From assembly GCF_963678635.1 (NCBI RefSeq), contig NC_087065.1:22263480-22327479 (forward strand): a stretch of DNA of 64,000 nucleotides, given 5' to 3'. The notes beneath the pieces are model-generated. The model saw only the letters and a program-made list of their open reading frames with translations, did not search any database and was not told where the DNA came from. Below are positions 23,301 through 38,300 of this stretch, one piece after another. The stretch comes from Symsagittifera roscoffensis. Lineage: Eukaryota; Xenacoelomorpha; Acoela; Convolutidae. Both the position numbers and the translations under genes were made by a program. The first letter of the stretch is position 1. The number at the start of each line of letters is the position of its first letter.

Positions 23301-26300
23301 TATAAGAAAAATCTGTGATATGGCAACTAAGCTGATACAATATAAGCAGATAAACAAGAGGCGGTCAATGCAAGGTTTTCTCGTTTTTTTTTCGATTTCA
23401 TACATACTGAAAACAATAAAAGGACCCCAGAATAAAGAAGGTAACCGCATTACCTCAAGACCAATTGCAAAGGATGCTAGAAATTGTTCAAGTTCACTAA
23501 AAAAGCACGTTCAATATGTAACAAAAAATGTTTGCGGTAAAAAAAGTCTAGTTAATCATTCAAAATTTCAAGAGGTGGTTTTCACTGAGCTAAGCAAAAC
23601 CTTATCTGAATCTGCAATTCAAGCTTAAGTGGTGGTATTTCAAAGTTAAGTTGTGACATGACAAGTTTGCAGAGTTGCAGTAGATTAAAGCTCACGAAGT
23701 TTAACAAAGTTGTTACAATTATTTGCTGTAAAATTTGTTCAATCTATATTAACCGTTTGAGAGGTTCAGAGAGGAACATAGATGCAACTTACCGTCTAGC
23801 TTTTGGATCCATTCCGCTAGTCGGTTCATCCAAGAATATTATCAGCGGATCCCCTACAAGAGCAATTGCAGTCGACAACTTCCTCTTATTTCCCCCACTC
23901 AGAGTTCCACATTGCTTATTCCTGTACTTACTCAGCCCCATTTTCACAATGCAACCATCAGCCACTTGGGCCACGTCTTGGTTCTGGATGCCGCGGAGCC
24001 TAGCATAGAGTGCAACGTGTTCCCGCACTGTGAGAAGTGGGTCTAGTGCGTCGAATTGTGGGCAGAATCCAACCTTCTTCCGGGCACTGTTTAGTTCCGT
24101 GCCAATGTCGTGGCCCCCAATTATGGCTACACCGCTGCTTGCAATGTCATCTCCTAAAAATTAGCATCTGCTGATTTACGATCTTTGCATTATTTTTTTT
24201 GAGCCCTCAGTTTTTATCCACTTTTTCAAGAGCCAATGGAATAAGCTCCTAATTTAGAGCTCACTTCATGCAATACAAGATATTTTATCATTACAAAATG
24301 TCTAATACAGCAGAGGGCTTTTGCTAACAAATAAATCATTTGATTTATAAAAACTTGAAAATTATCATCTGTTTTTGACCCGCATCTCATCAAGCTTAAG
24401 CCTTTCTAACCTGTGAGAATGTTGAACGTGGTAGTCTTTCCTGCCCCGTTGACCCCAAGTAGTCCGAAGCACTCTCCTGGGGGCACTGAAAAGCAGAGGT
24501 CCTTCACTGCCACAAACTTCCGTCCATACTTCTTCCTCAGTCGCTTCACCACAACTGGGTCATTGTCACTAGCACCTAGAGAAATAAAATGAACCAATGG
24601 TTGCTTCAATATACATTTACTTTTAGAGGAAACTGTTTCTTTCAAGTTCAGCACGGGGGGAGGGGGGGGGGGGGGGGGGGGGGGCAGCGGAGCTTTCCAA
24701 CACTTGCGATACAACATAATCACAGCATTGCAAGTGAGCGAATAAAAATGAGACACGTCGAACAAAATATTTAGCACAGGCGAAGCTGAGCTTCGCACCA
24801 CTTGCGATACACAACAAGTAAGAACATCGAAAAAAAAAAATCGAAAATGTCGAAAAAACTAGATCTATCAAAATGAATAAGACTTAGCTTCGAAACAAAC
24901 ACATGCCAGGACAATAGAATGTGAAATTAGCATCGGAAGATAATGTACCCAGCGGTAACAACGCCGAAAACACCTTGTCACAAACCCACTGAGCCGCAAA
25001 AAATCACAAGACTTATAAAAAGTTATTAAGTCGCCCTCACCCTCAAAGCAAAGACACGCACACACGAACTTTTTTCGCTCGTCGAAAGACGCAATATGAG
25101 GCCAATAAGCCGATATTATATAGGCCGAAAATTATCAAGCCGAAAAAAAAAGAAAATAAAAAAACAAAAAAGCCGAGAAAAAAATTGTTGACATGAAATT
25201 GAACTATAAATTCTAAAGATTTTAAGCATTTTGTGCAATCCAGAGGTGAGCACAAAAAATCCAATCGGGAATCCAATCAAATGCCTAAGAAATACTACTC
25301 GACCAAGTAATGGGGCTTGGAAGTTATCAAGATTTCAAAAAAGCAAGGTCAGTTTCTCAAAGATTTCTGACAAAAATTGTTCAATGTTAGACCACTCCGT
25401 TCGACCAGTCAAATTTAAATACATGCATTTACGCAGAGCTTAGCACAACTTGCGATACAAAAGAATGATTATGACGTCTAGCAGATGAACCGACGTTTCG
25501 AAAAAAAATACTTCAAAAAACTATCTAAAAAAGTTGCAAAAAAAAATCCGGAATCTTGGAACTCAAATAATTGCACCTTTAAAAAGTTTACAAAGAGAGG
25601 CGAAGCAAATCTTCGCACTAATTGCGAAACAACATATAAATGACAAACTAGTGACAAACTAACCGATAGAAATAAAGATGAAAGCGGTAGAAAAAAATTC
25701 AAACTTTTTTGAAAAAATATCGAAAAAAATTAATATATCAATAATTCTTCTACTTTTGTCTTGATTTTGTTTTGAAAAAAAAATCCTTTCAAGAAAATAT
25801 GCCACAAGGTAAGACAATTGAATGTTAGATAAGCATAGCAAACTTGCAAAGTAGTAACAAAGCAGACGATACTTGAGCAGACACAAGTTGCGCCGAGATT
25901 TTTTTTATTATTTAACTCAACACTCCAAAAAGTCCCCCTTCAAAACATTTGAATAAAACCTTATTGCTCCTGAAACGATTCAAAAGGACGCTTGTTAGCC
26001 GATATATTATCAGCGGAAGACTCTTATGCCGAATAAACATAAAACAAAAACAAAAAAATGATATACTGAAATCGCAGTGGGCAAATTTACGACCAACAAA
26101 AAAAAACAAGTTTTGACAACACCCTTGCTAATCGCAAGGGTAAATAGAACCAGCGTTCAAATCGCAGACATGAATATAAATGGAGCTGGCCAAATTTCAG
26201 TCATCCTGTAAGCAAAGTTGTTTACGGGAAAAAAGTCTAGTAAGTACCCGATTGCAACATCCTTGCTTATCACAAGGGTAATAAATATTAGCCAATTTCA

Positions 26301-29300
26301 TGGCGTCGGCAACCTAACAATTTGAATGAATAAAATGTTCTTTATTTTAAATCTTCGAAAATTTTATCAGAAAAGCAGAAACTTACCCGATAGAACTCTG
26401 CTTCTTTCACTATTCACATCCTCTTCGTACTCTACGTCTACAGACGAAGGCTTCCTATCCACCGCCAACAGATTTATGATCAGCCAGGATACCGGTTCAA
26501 TCAGCAACACCAGCATGAAAAATCCAACCGACTGCACTGCCATTGCAAAAATATGCTTTCCCGCTATATCAAAATTCAGAGGACTCTGGAACTCATATTC
26601 TCCGAATTGTCCCAACTGATCCGCTAGAATCTGATTCAGTGCCATTTCGAACAGACCACGTCCCAGACAAAACTGAGGGAAAATGAGGAACACTTTCTTC
26701 AAAACTGAGTTCCACAGATTTAGATCCTCATCGCTGGGAAAGAAGTCTAGAATGTAAGTGGCAACTGTTGCGTTTATGCCGATGAAAGCATTGATGCCAG
26801 TTAGCAGAACGTACGCAGTACTTGGGATCCCGAATATGTAACAAGCAGGGTACATTAATGGAGTCACACTGACGCCATATAGAATCAACAGTAGAATGAG
26901 ACAGGGTAGATTGTTACTGCTAACGTACGCTTCGGCTTGGAACACCAGGAAAATCAGTATGCATAGAAGCGCGGGGACCAAGTAGTTTGTGAAATCCCAG
27001 GCAGCTGTTGACAGCCAGAAGATTCCAGGGTTGACACCACTGACATATTGGAGATGTTTCGACTTTGAGACACGTTCGTCTATGAGGTACAGTATAAAAC
27101 TAGCTGGAACGAAACTCATAGCGAAAATTACACAGATTCCAACAACTATGTCTCGACCACTTCTTCTCAGCACCTAAAACATAAAATATAATAATTGAAA
27201 GATAAAATTTAAGACTTCAGAATGAATCCTCTCTATTTACAAAATCGTAGATTGAAGCCAGATTGCAGTCCTGAGGCCATGATAGGGGATATTATGATTG
27301 AGCCACGGCTCGGGTTTTTAAAAATTAAAATATGACGTGTACCGAAATTTTCGATGAGACATACCTCCTCTTGCAGTTGATCTTTGGTGAGTGACCACGG
27401 ATGAGAGTAAGCTGTGATCCCATACCTCGCCTTATCATTCGGCGATACACTGTCCGGAAGTGAACTCCTTAACAATACATTGTGCATAGCATTCACCGAG
27501 CTCAACATGCCATGATGTGCTTTGTTGTTCCACCATACTTTGACATTGTTAGGAGCTACCGAAGCATTGATCAGATCTCTCAGCTCGTCCATGACGTACT
27601 TCCATGACAGTCCACTATTGTACGTATTATTAATACCTTCAAAGAATCCCTGACTGTCAAGCAGATTGTAAATTGAGTCAACAGTGTTTAGAATTTGAGT
27701 CTGAGTCAAGTTGAAATCTGATTCCGCTCCTTCGAATTCAAACCCGTAGAACCTTTGCAGTCTGTACTCCAATCTTGTTTTCACAAGATAATCTGATATA
27801 TTTCTATCGGTCAAATCCTGAAGTTTATCAGTTGTTGCTAATTGTTTTTCAGCTGGCTGCGGTCCTCCAGCAAATGCTGGACATACGCTGTGACCTGTTT
27901 TGCAGCTGCACTGTGGCGAAGGACTCTCGGAATCAGGGTTAAATGAGTTCAAAATTGAGCTGGAAACTTCAGACGAAAAAGACGCGGCCTCAATAGTCGG
28001 ATAGCAAGGGTGCTCGTCAATTTCATACCCTTTCACGCATCGAGTCGAGTGATGAGGCCGTTTAGACAGGAACTCGCTTATTGCTCTTTTTACGTGATCG
28101 TCATTGCCAGAAGAATCACTATAAAACATCCAGTGATTATCTCCGTAAATCCAAGGTTGCAATTCCAAACTTGGCTGATCTACCGAATCAGGTGCTAGCA
28201 TGCTGGAAAACATAGCCAAGAACACAAAACCTGCAGGGAGTAAAATTTGTGTCAAGAACGCTTTCTTGTCCTTGCGAAGATGGTGGAATCGCTTTGTATA
28301 AAGGGCTCGAAATTGAAGCCATAGGAGTTTGGCTCCTTGGACTTTCGGGACATTCAGTTGAGCAAAGTCTTTAGCTTCGACTCTATCAGCTTGCTTAAAA
28401 CGAACCACGGCTTCATCAGCATTACCGTTCATACAGCCTGTGCCGATTGAATTTGGTTGCTTGAATTTGACTTGATCTAGATCAGTGTCATTGTCTAAGT
28501 CATTGTCAGTATCATTATCTGTAAAGTCACCATTTACCAGACCTTTATTCTCAGCTTGTTCGTTTGTCAAAGGTTTCCTGCTCTTCCGGAAAGATGTGCG
28601 GACCGTCGGAACAACTCCATCACCGCCATCACCAGCATGTTCCGGTGCCTGATCAGCGACTTTAATGAAAATCTCCTCTAAGCTCGTATCCGATAGTCCA
28701 TAGTCCGAAATCTCAAGCTTAGTGGCGTCTTTCTCCAACTTTTCAAACAATATATTAAAAGAGCCACTTTCTAGCCCTGAATATGGGAGGACAAACGTGA
28801 GTTCTTGGCCGATGCTCTTCAAGATTGAAGCTCCTGAAAAATTTGCGGTGACGAAATTCTCGATGTCTTTATCAATTCGAATTGAGTCAATGGCAGAGTT
28901 CGAATGTTCCGCATCATCAGTTTTCTCAATTTGTTTCTTGGCGATTGTGAGCAGATATCCGTCTCCAAAATGTCTACGAAGAAATAGAGAAGATCCAGAG
29001 CACTGGAGCTTTCCGTTGGCTATTATGGCGATTCGGTCTCCGAGGACATCGGCTTCGTCCATGTGATGGGTGGAGAGAATGATGGTTCTGCCTTCCTTGT
29101 ATTTCGACAGCAACTCCCAAATACCTGTAAAAACCATTTCTTATCAGATTTATTGATCCTTTCAGTTGAAAAACTTAGACTGTGGGTTAAGAACAGCTGT
29201 AGTTCACATCATCATTTATTTCAGGCAGCTCAATCTGATCTCTTATTTCACATTGATACTAAATTCTCTTTCGCCGATAAAAAAACTTAACTGGATGGCC

Positions 29301-32300
29301 AATTTTGATTCGTCTTAACCTGCGTCCAAAAGCATCAGAAAAAAACGTCAGTTCTAATTGCTGTGATATATAATAAGAGGACATCTCAACGCTAAAAATA
29401 TGGACACCATTTTCGACCAGAGCTCAGGTTATGATTTATCTTACCTCGCCTGCTGAACGGGTCCACTCCTGCCGTCGGCTCGTCCAAAATCACAGTCTTA
29501 TTCCCACCTACAAAGGACACAGCAACCGACAATTTCCTCTTCATTCCTCCCGACAAATTCTCCGCGTACTCGTCAGATTTATGCGGCAAGTTCAGATCCT
29601 TCAGCAACTTAATCGTATCTCTTTTGATGTCATCGTTGCCTCTGCCTCTCAATTTTCCGTAGAAATAAAGATGCTCCGCCACTGTCATTCGGTCAAAAAG
29701 CACGTTATATTGCGGACACATTCCAACTGATCGTCTGATTTCGTCCATGTGCTTTCTAATATCCAGACCATTTACAAACGCAGTTCCAGAAGTCGGTGAA
29801 AATAGTCCAGTTATTATACTAAGGGTTGTTGTTTTACCTGCTCCATTGTGACCGAGGAAAGATGTGATTTGATTTTCGTAGAAGTTCATCGAAAGTTGAT
29901 CGACCGCTAGCTTTTTACCCGTAGGGTAGATTTTAGTCATGTCCCTCAGCTGAACTCCTATTTTCTCGCCCGATACCTCTTCAACTTCAAAACTGGGACC
30001 CTTAACTGAAAATGTTGGGTCAAAGTGTAATTTCGCATCTTCAACTGTGACCTCATTCGACTCTCCGATCCAGAAACTCTTCTGGAACACGAAATACCAT
30101 TTCTTTGGGACTCCATAAGCTCCTGGGAAAACCTGTTCAATGTACAATGCCAGTAGTAGATAAATAACAGCGTCAAGATACATCATAAAAATGACTTCAA
30201 GAAGGCTGAAATTATCTTTGTAATTCGGACTTGTGTTTATGTTATCCCATTGTACACCAGTACCTTGTTGTTCAAAGTACGCAAAATAGCTGCACGCAAA
30301 GCCAAAAGCCGCATTAGACGAAAGACACAAAGCGTATTTTATAGCATTACTGGTAATATAGCGTTCCCATGTTAGAAATAGAGTGTATGGCAAGTATGCG
30401 CAGAAAAAAGCGATTCCCGCACAGGCAGATGCCAAGTTAGCCTTCGAGAACAGAGTCGAAACGAAGAAGCAAAAAGTAATTGTCGGAAAAGTAAAAGAAA
30501 CAAACATGAAGCATGTCAAAAAGAAGTTACTGTTTGCCAAAACGGTTCCCAGTTTGAGAATTAATGAGAGCAAAATTGAGGCGGTGAAAAGCATGATGAA
30601 GGTTGATAAGAACCACGAGAGCCACAAAATCGAATTACCAAGGCCCATGATTTTCATAACCTCTTTCAATCGGGTTTCCTTTTCGTATACAATTCCTTTG
30701 ACGATCATGCCCACGCTGAAAAGCCATGCCAACACCATGAAAAGGGGTATGGTCCTCGATATCGCCCACAGAAATTGATCTTCTTTATAACAAGGACTTG
30801 GAAACTGTTTCAACCATGTTCCTGTTTCTGTGAAATACTTGCTATTTCCCGATTGAACTTTGATGACAGCTTTTTCCAAAAGATCCATCACAAAAACTTG
30901 ACCCGATGTATACGCTTTTAAATCATTTAGGAAGTTTGTTCTTGGATCCGGAAACCAAACTCTGTCGATGATACTATCCGTAGAATCCACCTTATCAGTG
31001 TTCATTCTGACCTTGTACTTCAAATGAGGCGGAACAGTGTCCGAAGTGGACGCTGGATCTATGTTCGTGAACACAATTCCCGCCCACACTTTGCCCTGTT
31101 TCAACAAATCGCTTCCCGTTTCGATCAAGATATCTTCAGATTCGAAAGCCTGCAAGCGATTTGTGGGCACACATTGAAAGTATTGCGAAGCCATCGCTAT
31201 AGCTTCGAAGGTTGAATTAAATAAGTCTTGCCAAGTTACAAATCGCTGATCGCCTATAGGTCTGTCATTTGAGAAAAACACCTGAGGTGTAACATTGAAA
31301 TTGGTCGGAAAATCGTAAAATATCGGCGCAATTGTGATTATAGTATCGAGAAACGGTATTGACGTTGCTATGTCGCCGCCTACATTTGAGTTCTCGAAGT
31401 ATTCATACAACTGAGTGAAAATCTGATCACGAGATAATTCGACTAAATTGATCAAACTAAACAATTCGCCGACCTCTTGAAAAGTTTGATTGAAAGCAGC
31501 CATGATTCGATTACTTGCCGGGGTATCTGGCGAATAATATACTTTTCCGAGGAAAATTGGCTTAATATAGTCCCAGACAGTCCTAGACACAACGCTGGAC
31601 TCCAACGATTCGAACAAAGCATTGCAAGTCTCAGAGAACTCCTCGTCGTTTTTGTAGTTGTTTGCTCCAAAGGAGACTCCAAGACTCTCGGCAGTCTCTT
31701 CTACCGATCCGACAGAAAGCAAGCCAGTCAAGGAAGAGCTTCTTCCACAAGTGAAGGTTACTAAAACAAACTTCGATGAAGATTCTTGGAATCTATTAAA
31801 GGGAACATATTATTCCTATTTTTTGTTATTCCGTTGATAAGTATCTCACTAGGGAGTTAGTGACCTCATAGATAGCCTATTCATATGAATAAAATAACAA
31901 GACTACTCATATATCAGGGCTAATCTACCCTTTAATAGGTATCGAATAGTTTTTGATTAAGAAAATTCTGTTAAGATATAAATATTGGACTATCAATATC
32001 ATATATGAGGTTTTAAAATTTGAGTCGTTCAGGAAATAACATGACCAGTTAGCTTGCCTGATTTGAATTCGGAACAATTTCGTGGTCTGGATAATAATTC
32101 GTGTTACACTTTCGGCATCTTAGCTAGCCTTCAAAAAACTTGAATTAAAGCAGCTTCAAGCACAGTTGGGATAGTGCATAGCACCCCTGTTTCGGAACAC
32201 AAAGATTCCACGTTGAATCACCTTTTAGAAAGGGGTCTGAACAAAAAAAAACCTCCAATCATATATATTCCTAAATTTCTTCGAAAGTCGGAGCAGTAAT

Positions 32301-35300
32301 CGCAATGAAATATAGCCAGCTGACAGTTGGAAAAGAGTAATGAAGCAAAAAAAAACAGAAACAAAATTGACTTGTTTTTGGATTGAACTTCAACTTTTGC
32401 ATAAAAAAAACAATATATGCCCATAAAACTCTTTGAATTTTACGAACAATTTATGACTAGAGCTTTTTTGATACAATTTACCCAATTTGAGAAAACTGGA
32501 TTAAAAGGTAAGAGTTTTATTCCGCTGTAACATTCTTCGTGGCCTTTACGATTTTGCTGTTCACCAGAGGAGTTTGCCTACCTTTTAACACAGGAAATGA
32601 AGTGAAATTAAGATGAAATCAAAAGTCAAACAGCAAAAAATCAAAATTGAGCGTGAACAAATTTTAAGACTTTTTCCAAAATAAAAACAAAGAACATCAC
32701 CAATACCTATATAAGAGTACTCAATACGTTCATTACTCTAAAAACCAAAGAGACGAAACAGAACTTCGCAAACGTTGGTGAGCAGAATTTTATGCGGGTT
32801 GGGTTGGAAGAAAAAGTTAACTGGTAAAATAACACAAAAAAATGCCCCTGTAAATAATAATTATAAATAATAATAATAAAAATGACAACACAGATTCGAA
32901 GTGTAACATCTCACCACTTGCGCTACATTAGGAAATCAATCAAAACTTTCAAACTCTTGCCTCGAAAGGAGTTCAATTTCAGGATATTATGCAGATAAAA
33001 AACAATTACCGACGTTAAATTTTTATTAGGACAGATTGAATGAGCGGTTACTAAGCCGACAAAACTTGCGTGGACGCTTGACATGAAAACAAATTTTCTG
33101 TCATTCAAAATTATGAACCGAACTCCCCCTACCCCCCCCCCCCGAAAAACACAAAAACGTACGAAAATATTTGCACCCCCAAATGGACCAACAGATGGCG
33201 ACTAAGCCGTTACAACGTAAGTCGAAAGAGCAATGATAAATATGTATCTGAGGACGAAAACTATAAATTACATTAATTAACCGCAAAAGTCCGTTTTGTA
33301 AAAATAGGAACACGTCTAAGAATAAGAAGCCGGAAGTAAGATAAGCTGATGCGACCTGCAGAAGTCCTGCAAAAATATATTTACGGAAAAAATCTTGTAA
33401 AAGGTTGCAACAATCTTGCTAACCGCAATTATACCACAGAAATTGGCTCGTTTTCTTCCCCCCCCCCCCACACCTCACATAAGCATCAACTTTATGGTCT
33501 AACGAGTGGTTTTACAAGGTTTATTATGAAGACCAAATATGTTTGTCATGGCCTGATTTATCAAGTAAAACTTGCGATACCAAAGTACACACCAATTTGC
33601 AAAAAAAACATCACAAAAAGCTGATAAAGCCATATTATCAAAAAATTACTTTAAATTAAATTATTTTACATTAAGGAGTTCGTTTAATTGGAGTTCGCTA
33701 AATTCCTATAGAAACATTTAAAAACAAAATCAAATTTTTGAACAATTGGTAATAGAACCTTATTTTGAGCTGTTTTATTAAAGGAAAATGAAAAAGAAAC
33801 TGAATGAAATGTTGTTGAAAAAATCGTTGGCTGAAAACAAACACAAAAACAAATTAAATTTCCACAAATCTCATGAAAATTTAATGCCTTAAGTATTAGA
33901 AAAACAGGACTATCATGTCAAAAAACTGAATCTACCAAAGTTTTCATATCCTAGACTCGTTTTGTTTTGAATGAAGATCAATTTACGAAAAAAATGATCA
34001 GTAAGAACAATGAATGCTAAAACACAGCTTATGAAGCGAAACAAAGCCGACAACTTATGGGAAGACACCTATTGATCCGAACAAAAAATTCATGAAAACT
34101 ATGAAACAAAAAGTTTGTAAGCCTTGATATATTAATAACTGCATGAGGAAACTTATTTAGCTGCTAAAAAGACTACCATGACACGACTTGAGTCGAATAT
34201 GAAAAATTTCAGTTACCATGGCAACGAAAATATCTACAGCTAAGAAGTCAAAAACCTGGTTGCAATATAATTGCATATCGCAAGGGCAATGAAAACTGAA
34301 AAAACTGATTAAATCAAAGCTCTCTTTCAAACCATTGCAAAAAATTGGAGAAAATCTTGTCTGAAGCAAAACTGTATAAACCATGCAAAATTATAAAAAC
34401 CAATCCAACTGCATTATTCAAAACAAATGTTTCTAAGCAAGGGTGAGTTAAACAACATTGAAACCAGAGACAAAGCAAGGTGTCCCTGGAAGAAAAAAAA
34501 AACAAATAAATTCAAAACTTGACTTAAAAATATGCCAGAAAGACTGCACTTTGAAACTTATGTGACAGAAGCTAAATGTTTTCGTAAACACAAATGTTTT
34601 GATCAATTATGAAACATCCCAATAATAGTATTTCTCAATTCTAGCGAGAATTGAGACTCGAAGTTGCAAAAAGCTAAGCCCAAAAAAACTTAACCAGAGG
34701 CCATACAGCCAAAAAAAACAAATATGAGTTTCAAATTTTCTTTCTTTACTAAAAAAAGTTTTATGCATAAAATCCAACAAGGGAGAAACCATTTACGCTG
34801 CTCAAAACTGAACTGATGAAAAAATAAAAAAAACTTGTACATATTATTGGCAAAAAACTGTCAGAAAGCCGGCAAAAATTGGGACGAAATCCAAAATGGT
34901 CGATAAATGTTATTTTACGTAAAATAATTTTGCTCTTTAAGCTCTACAAACACTTCCACTTCTAAAGGAAACACATTTAGAAGCTACAAGACTTACCATG
35001 AGAAAGTCTGGTTTAGTTGCACTACCTTTGCTTATTGCAAGGGTTATGATCATAATAACAACGATAATAAGAATCTGCTTTCAGACAGTTATCGCATGGA
35101 TTGTCAAAACTTTCAAAACCACCCCGAAGAAATTTAAAGCCTTTTAGATTTCACAACAAAAAAATGCATAGAATGAATGGCGAATTTACCTCCGATTTAA
35201 CACATTTTTACATTGATAGTTAACTTTTACATTGATACTAAATTGATAGATTTAATTGCGCATTTAATTTACATTTGCGTATCCACCGAAGAAATTGAAT

Positions 35301-38300
35301 GTGTTAGGATGAAGCTCAAATGGGCGGGTAATTATTAACATTGTTATAGAGAACCTACATCGGCAAGCGTGATAGTTGGAATTTCAGAACACCAACCCTT
35401 TTAACCATTCAAACGTAAGCTACCTACACAGAGAATCTAGAGAATTGGACTGCATGAAGTCTCTCCCGCCACCGGTCTGAAATGATCCAGCTGTGCTCTG
35501 TATGTCTTGGAACGCACTCGTGGTCAGATCCAGGATATTGTATCTTTCCAGTGCCCCATAGAGTCTAAGTAGGTTTGTGATTGCAGATATAGGGTTGAAG
35601 TAGTCTGCGACTTCATTCACGGGTTGCACCAGTTTTTCTTGGTCACCATTGCTCAACGCGCATAGCTCCTCCGAAACCTGAAAATGAAATCAATTTTTCG
35701 TAACTGTCTGGCTTATGATTCAATTTCCATTAAGTGTCACGTGTTTTACTTTCCTTCCTCAATAATTGATTCCTCTTATTTTAAAAGTCATTAAATCTTA
35801 AACAAACGATGCTGTCTGCGTTTTTGGTGTCTGAAACCTTACATCAAAGATCCTCAAATAAGTAATTTGTTCTTGATCGCTTCCAGATAAAAATTAAACA
35901 CAGATCCGAAGCTGAGCTTCGCACCACCTGCGATACAAAAATGGGTGATTATAATTACAAGCAAATGAAGACGAATCAAAAATTGAAATAAAAACCTTCA
36001 AAAAATCATTTTATTTATCAAAAAACGTTATGAAAATTGCAAGTCCATTCTGGTATGTAATATGAGTCTTTCGTGAAATTCTGGGTCATAATCTTCGTTA
36101 CTGTGTCAAAAATCATACAAAACTCAAAGAATTTACAAGCGTTCGATTGTCAGCAGCTCTTGTAAAGATGACATTATTCGTCAATTGGTCCCCGGTACAC
36201 AGTTTGAAGTCCCGCAATGGCGTCAAAGCCGCATTGATGAACACGATGATGCTGTCTTCTCCAGTGCCCAGTCCATTTTCGCCCAGAAAGAAGTTGGTGA
36301 TATTGAGAAGAGAGTTGTCGAGTGCATCTCGGGTCTCGTTTGAGAGTGTGATTGAATCGTCGTCGAGGTTGAACAAGCCACCTGGTTGCAGAAGTTCGAT
36401 GGCTCCTGATTGGACGACCCAATCTATTGTATCCTAAAACTCAAAATATAACCAACTGAAAGTTGGAAAAGCGCAATGAACGCCAGGAAACAGAAAAAAA
36501 AAAGACTTTTTTTTTGAAAAAATCTTCAACTTTCGAATTTTAAAGAACAAACCATGCCCTTAAAGCTCTTTGAATTTCACGAATAATTGTGATTGGTGCT
36601 TTCCTGATAAAAACTAACCATATTTGAGAACACTGGATCCATATGTAAAATTTTTATTTTGCTGGGAAATCTGATAATTGCAATGGTTAAGATTTTTTTT
36701 TCGATTTTCCAGTATTTACATTAAGTTTTAAATTAGCAACCCATTAGTGGAATGCTGTCAGGCTTACCCATTAGTGTAATGCTGATATTTTTTTATATCT
36801 AAGTTTATAATGAATTGAGAAACGTTAAATCTCGGAAACGAAAAGCAATTGAGCAGTCGCATTTGGACGCAAGATTTGCCGCTCCTGAGAGTTCTCTGAC
36901 AGTCCCAAACTACGGGGTTCAGAATTAAATATAAACTAGCGTTTAACGCACCTTCGGTGCTTCGAAATTTTTTCACAACTCATGAAAAACCGCATATATT
37001 GGAAACAACATCTGCAAACTTTTAGTGTACTCTGACTGCACCCAATTCCAGGGTTGGTCATTTCGAACTTTTTAATTTTTTTTATTCCCATTTTAAAAGC
37101 GTCATCTCGAAAAATTAATGGGCCTCTGGAGAAATTTGGAGGCCAGATTTGCAACCACTGAGAGTCTCTGAGACCACCCTACTATAGGGTTAGGAATCCA
37201 AAATTTTGTAATTTTTTTTAAAGCTAAGTGTCCCCAAAAAAATTGAAAAAAAAAAACGTCTTATCTCGGAAACTAAAAGGATTTGAGCATTCATATTAAG
37301 AGGCAAGATTTGAGAAGCCTGGGTGACAATAAGGTTGTATCTTCATCAAGTTAGTTTCAAATTTTTTGAATTTCTTTGTGGATAAGTTCTTTGAGAAATT
37401 TTGAATAAATCAAAACGTCACATCTCGTAAAATAAAAGCATTTGAGCAGTCGCGTTTAGCAGTCGCATGTGGAAAGATTTGCAACTCTTTAGATTACCCT
37501 GACAACCCCGAACTATAGCATTGGGAGTTTCAAATTTTGAAAAATAATTAGTTTAAACTTTCTGAAAATTTTGAAAAAATCACAAAAAACGTCACATCAC
37601 GAAAACTACAAGGAACTGAGCAGTCATACTTAGAGACAAGATTCGCAATCTTTGAGAGTACTCTGACAGGACCTAACTACAGGGTTGGGAATTTGATTTT
37701 TAAAAACTAATAATAATTCAAGTTTTCTGGAAAATTTTGGAAAAACCACAAAAAACGTCATATCTCGAAAACTACGAAGAATTGAGCAGTCATATTTGGA
37801 GGCAAGATTCGCAATCTTTGAGATTACTTTGACAGGACCCCACTACAGGTTTGGGAATTTCCCATTTTGCGAAAAAAAATTAATAAAAGTTTTCTGAAAA
37901 TTTTTGAAAAAATCACAAAAAACGTCATATCTCGAAAACTACAAGGATTTGAGCAGTCACATTTGGAGTCAAGATTCGCGATCCTTGATAGTACTCTGAC
38001 AGTAACCAACTAAAAGTTTACTGAAAATTTTTGAAAAAATCACAAAAAACGTCACATCTCGAAAACTACGAAGAATTGAGCAGTCATATTTGGAGGCAAG
38101 ATTCGCAATCTTTGAGATTATTCTGACAGGACTCAACTACAGGGCTGGGAATTTCAGATTTTGCGGAAAAAAATTAATATAAGTTTTCTGAAAATTTTTT
38201 TAAAAAAGTCACAAAAAACGTCATATCTCGAAAACTACAAGGATTTGAACAGTCAGAATTGGAGGCAAGATTTGTAACTCCTAAGAGTACTCTGACACAG

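Noticed and set aside
24406-24801. Minus-strand frame with a poly-proline stretch fused to the ABCA Walker A exon
   Set aside because: The proline run is the poly-G tract of the intron; the exon starts at a clear acceptor at 24575.
29431-31764. Plus-strand frames of 95-131 codons opposite ABCA exon 4
   Set aside because: They are antisense shadows of an exon whose transporter motifs are unmistakable.
35424-35433. Donor GTGTAG (exon edge 35430) for ABCA exon 3
   Set aside because: It keeps the frame but fits the donor consensus less well than AG|GTAGCT at 35424; it is kept as an alternative only.
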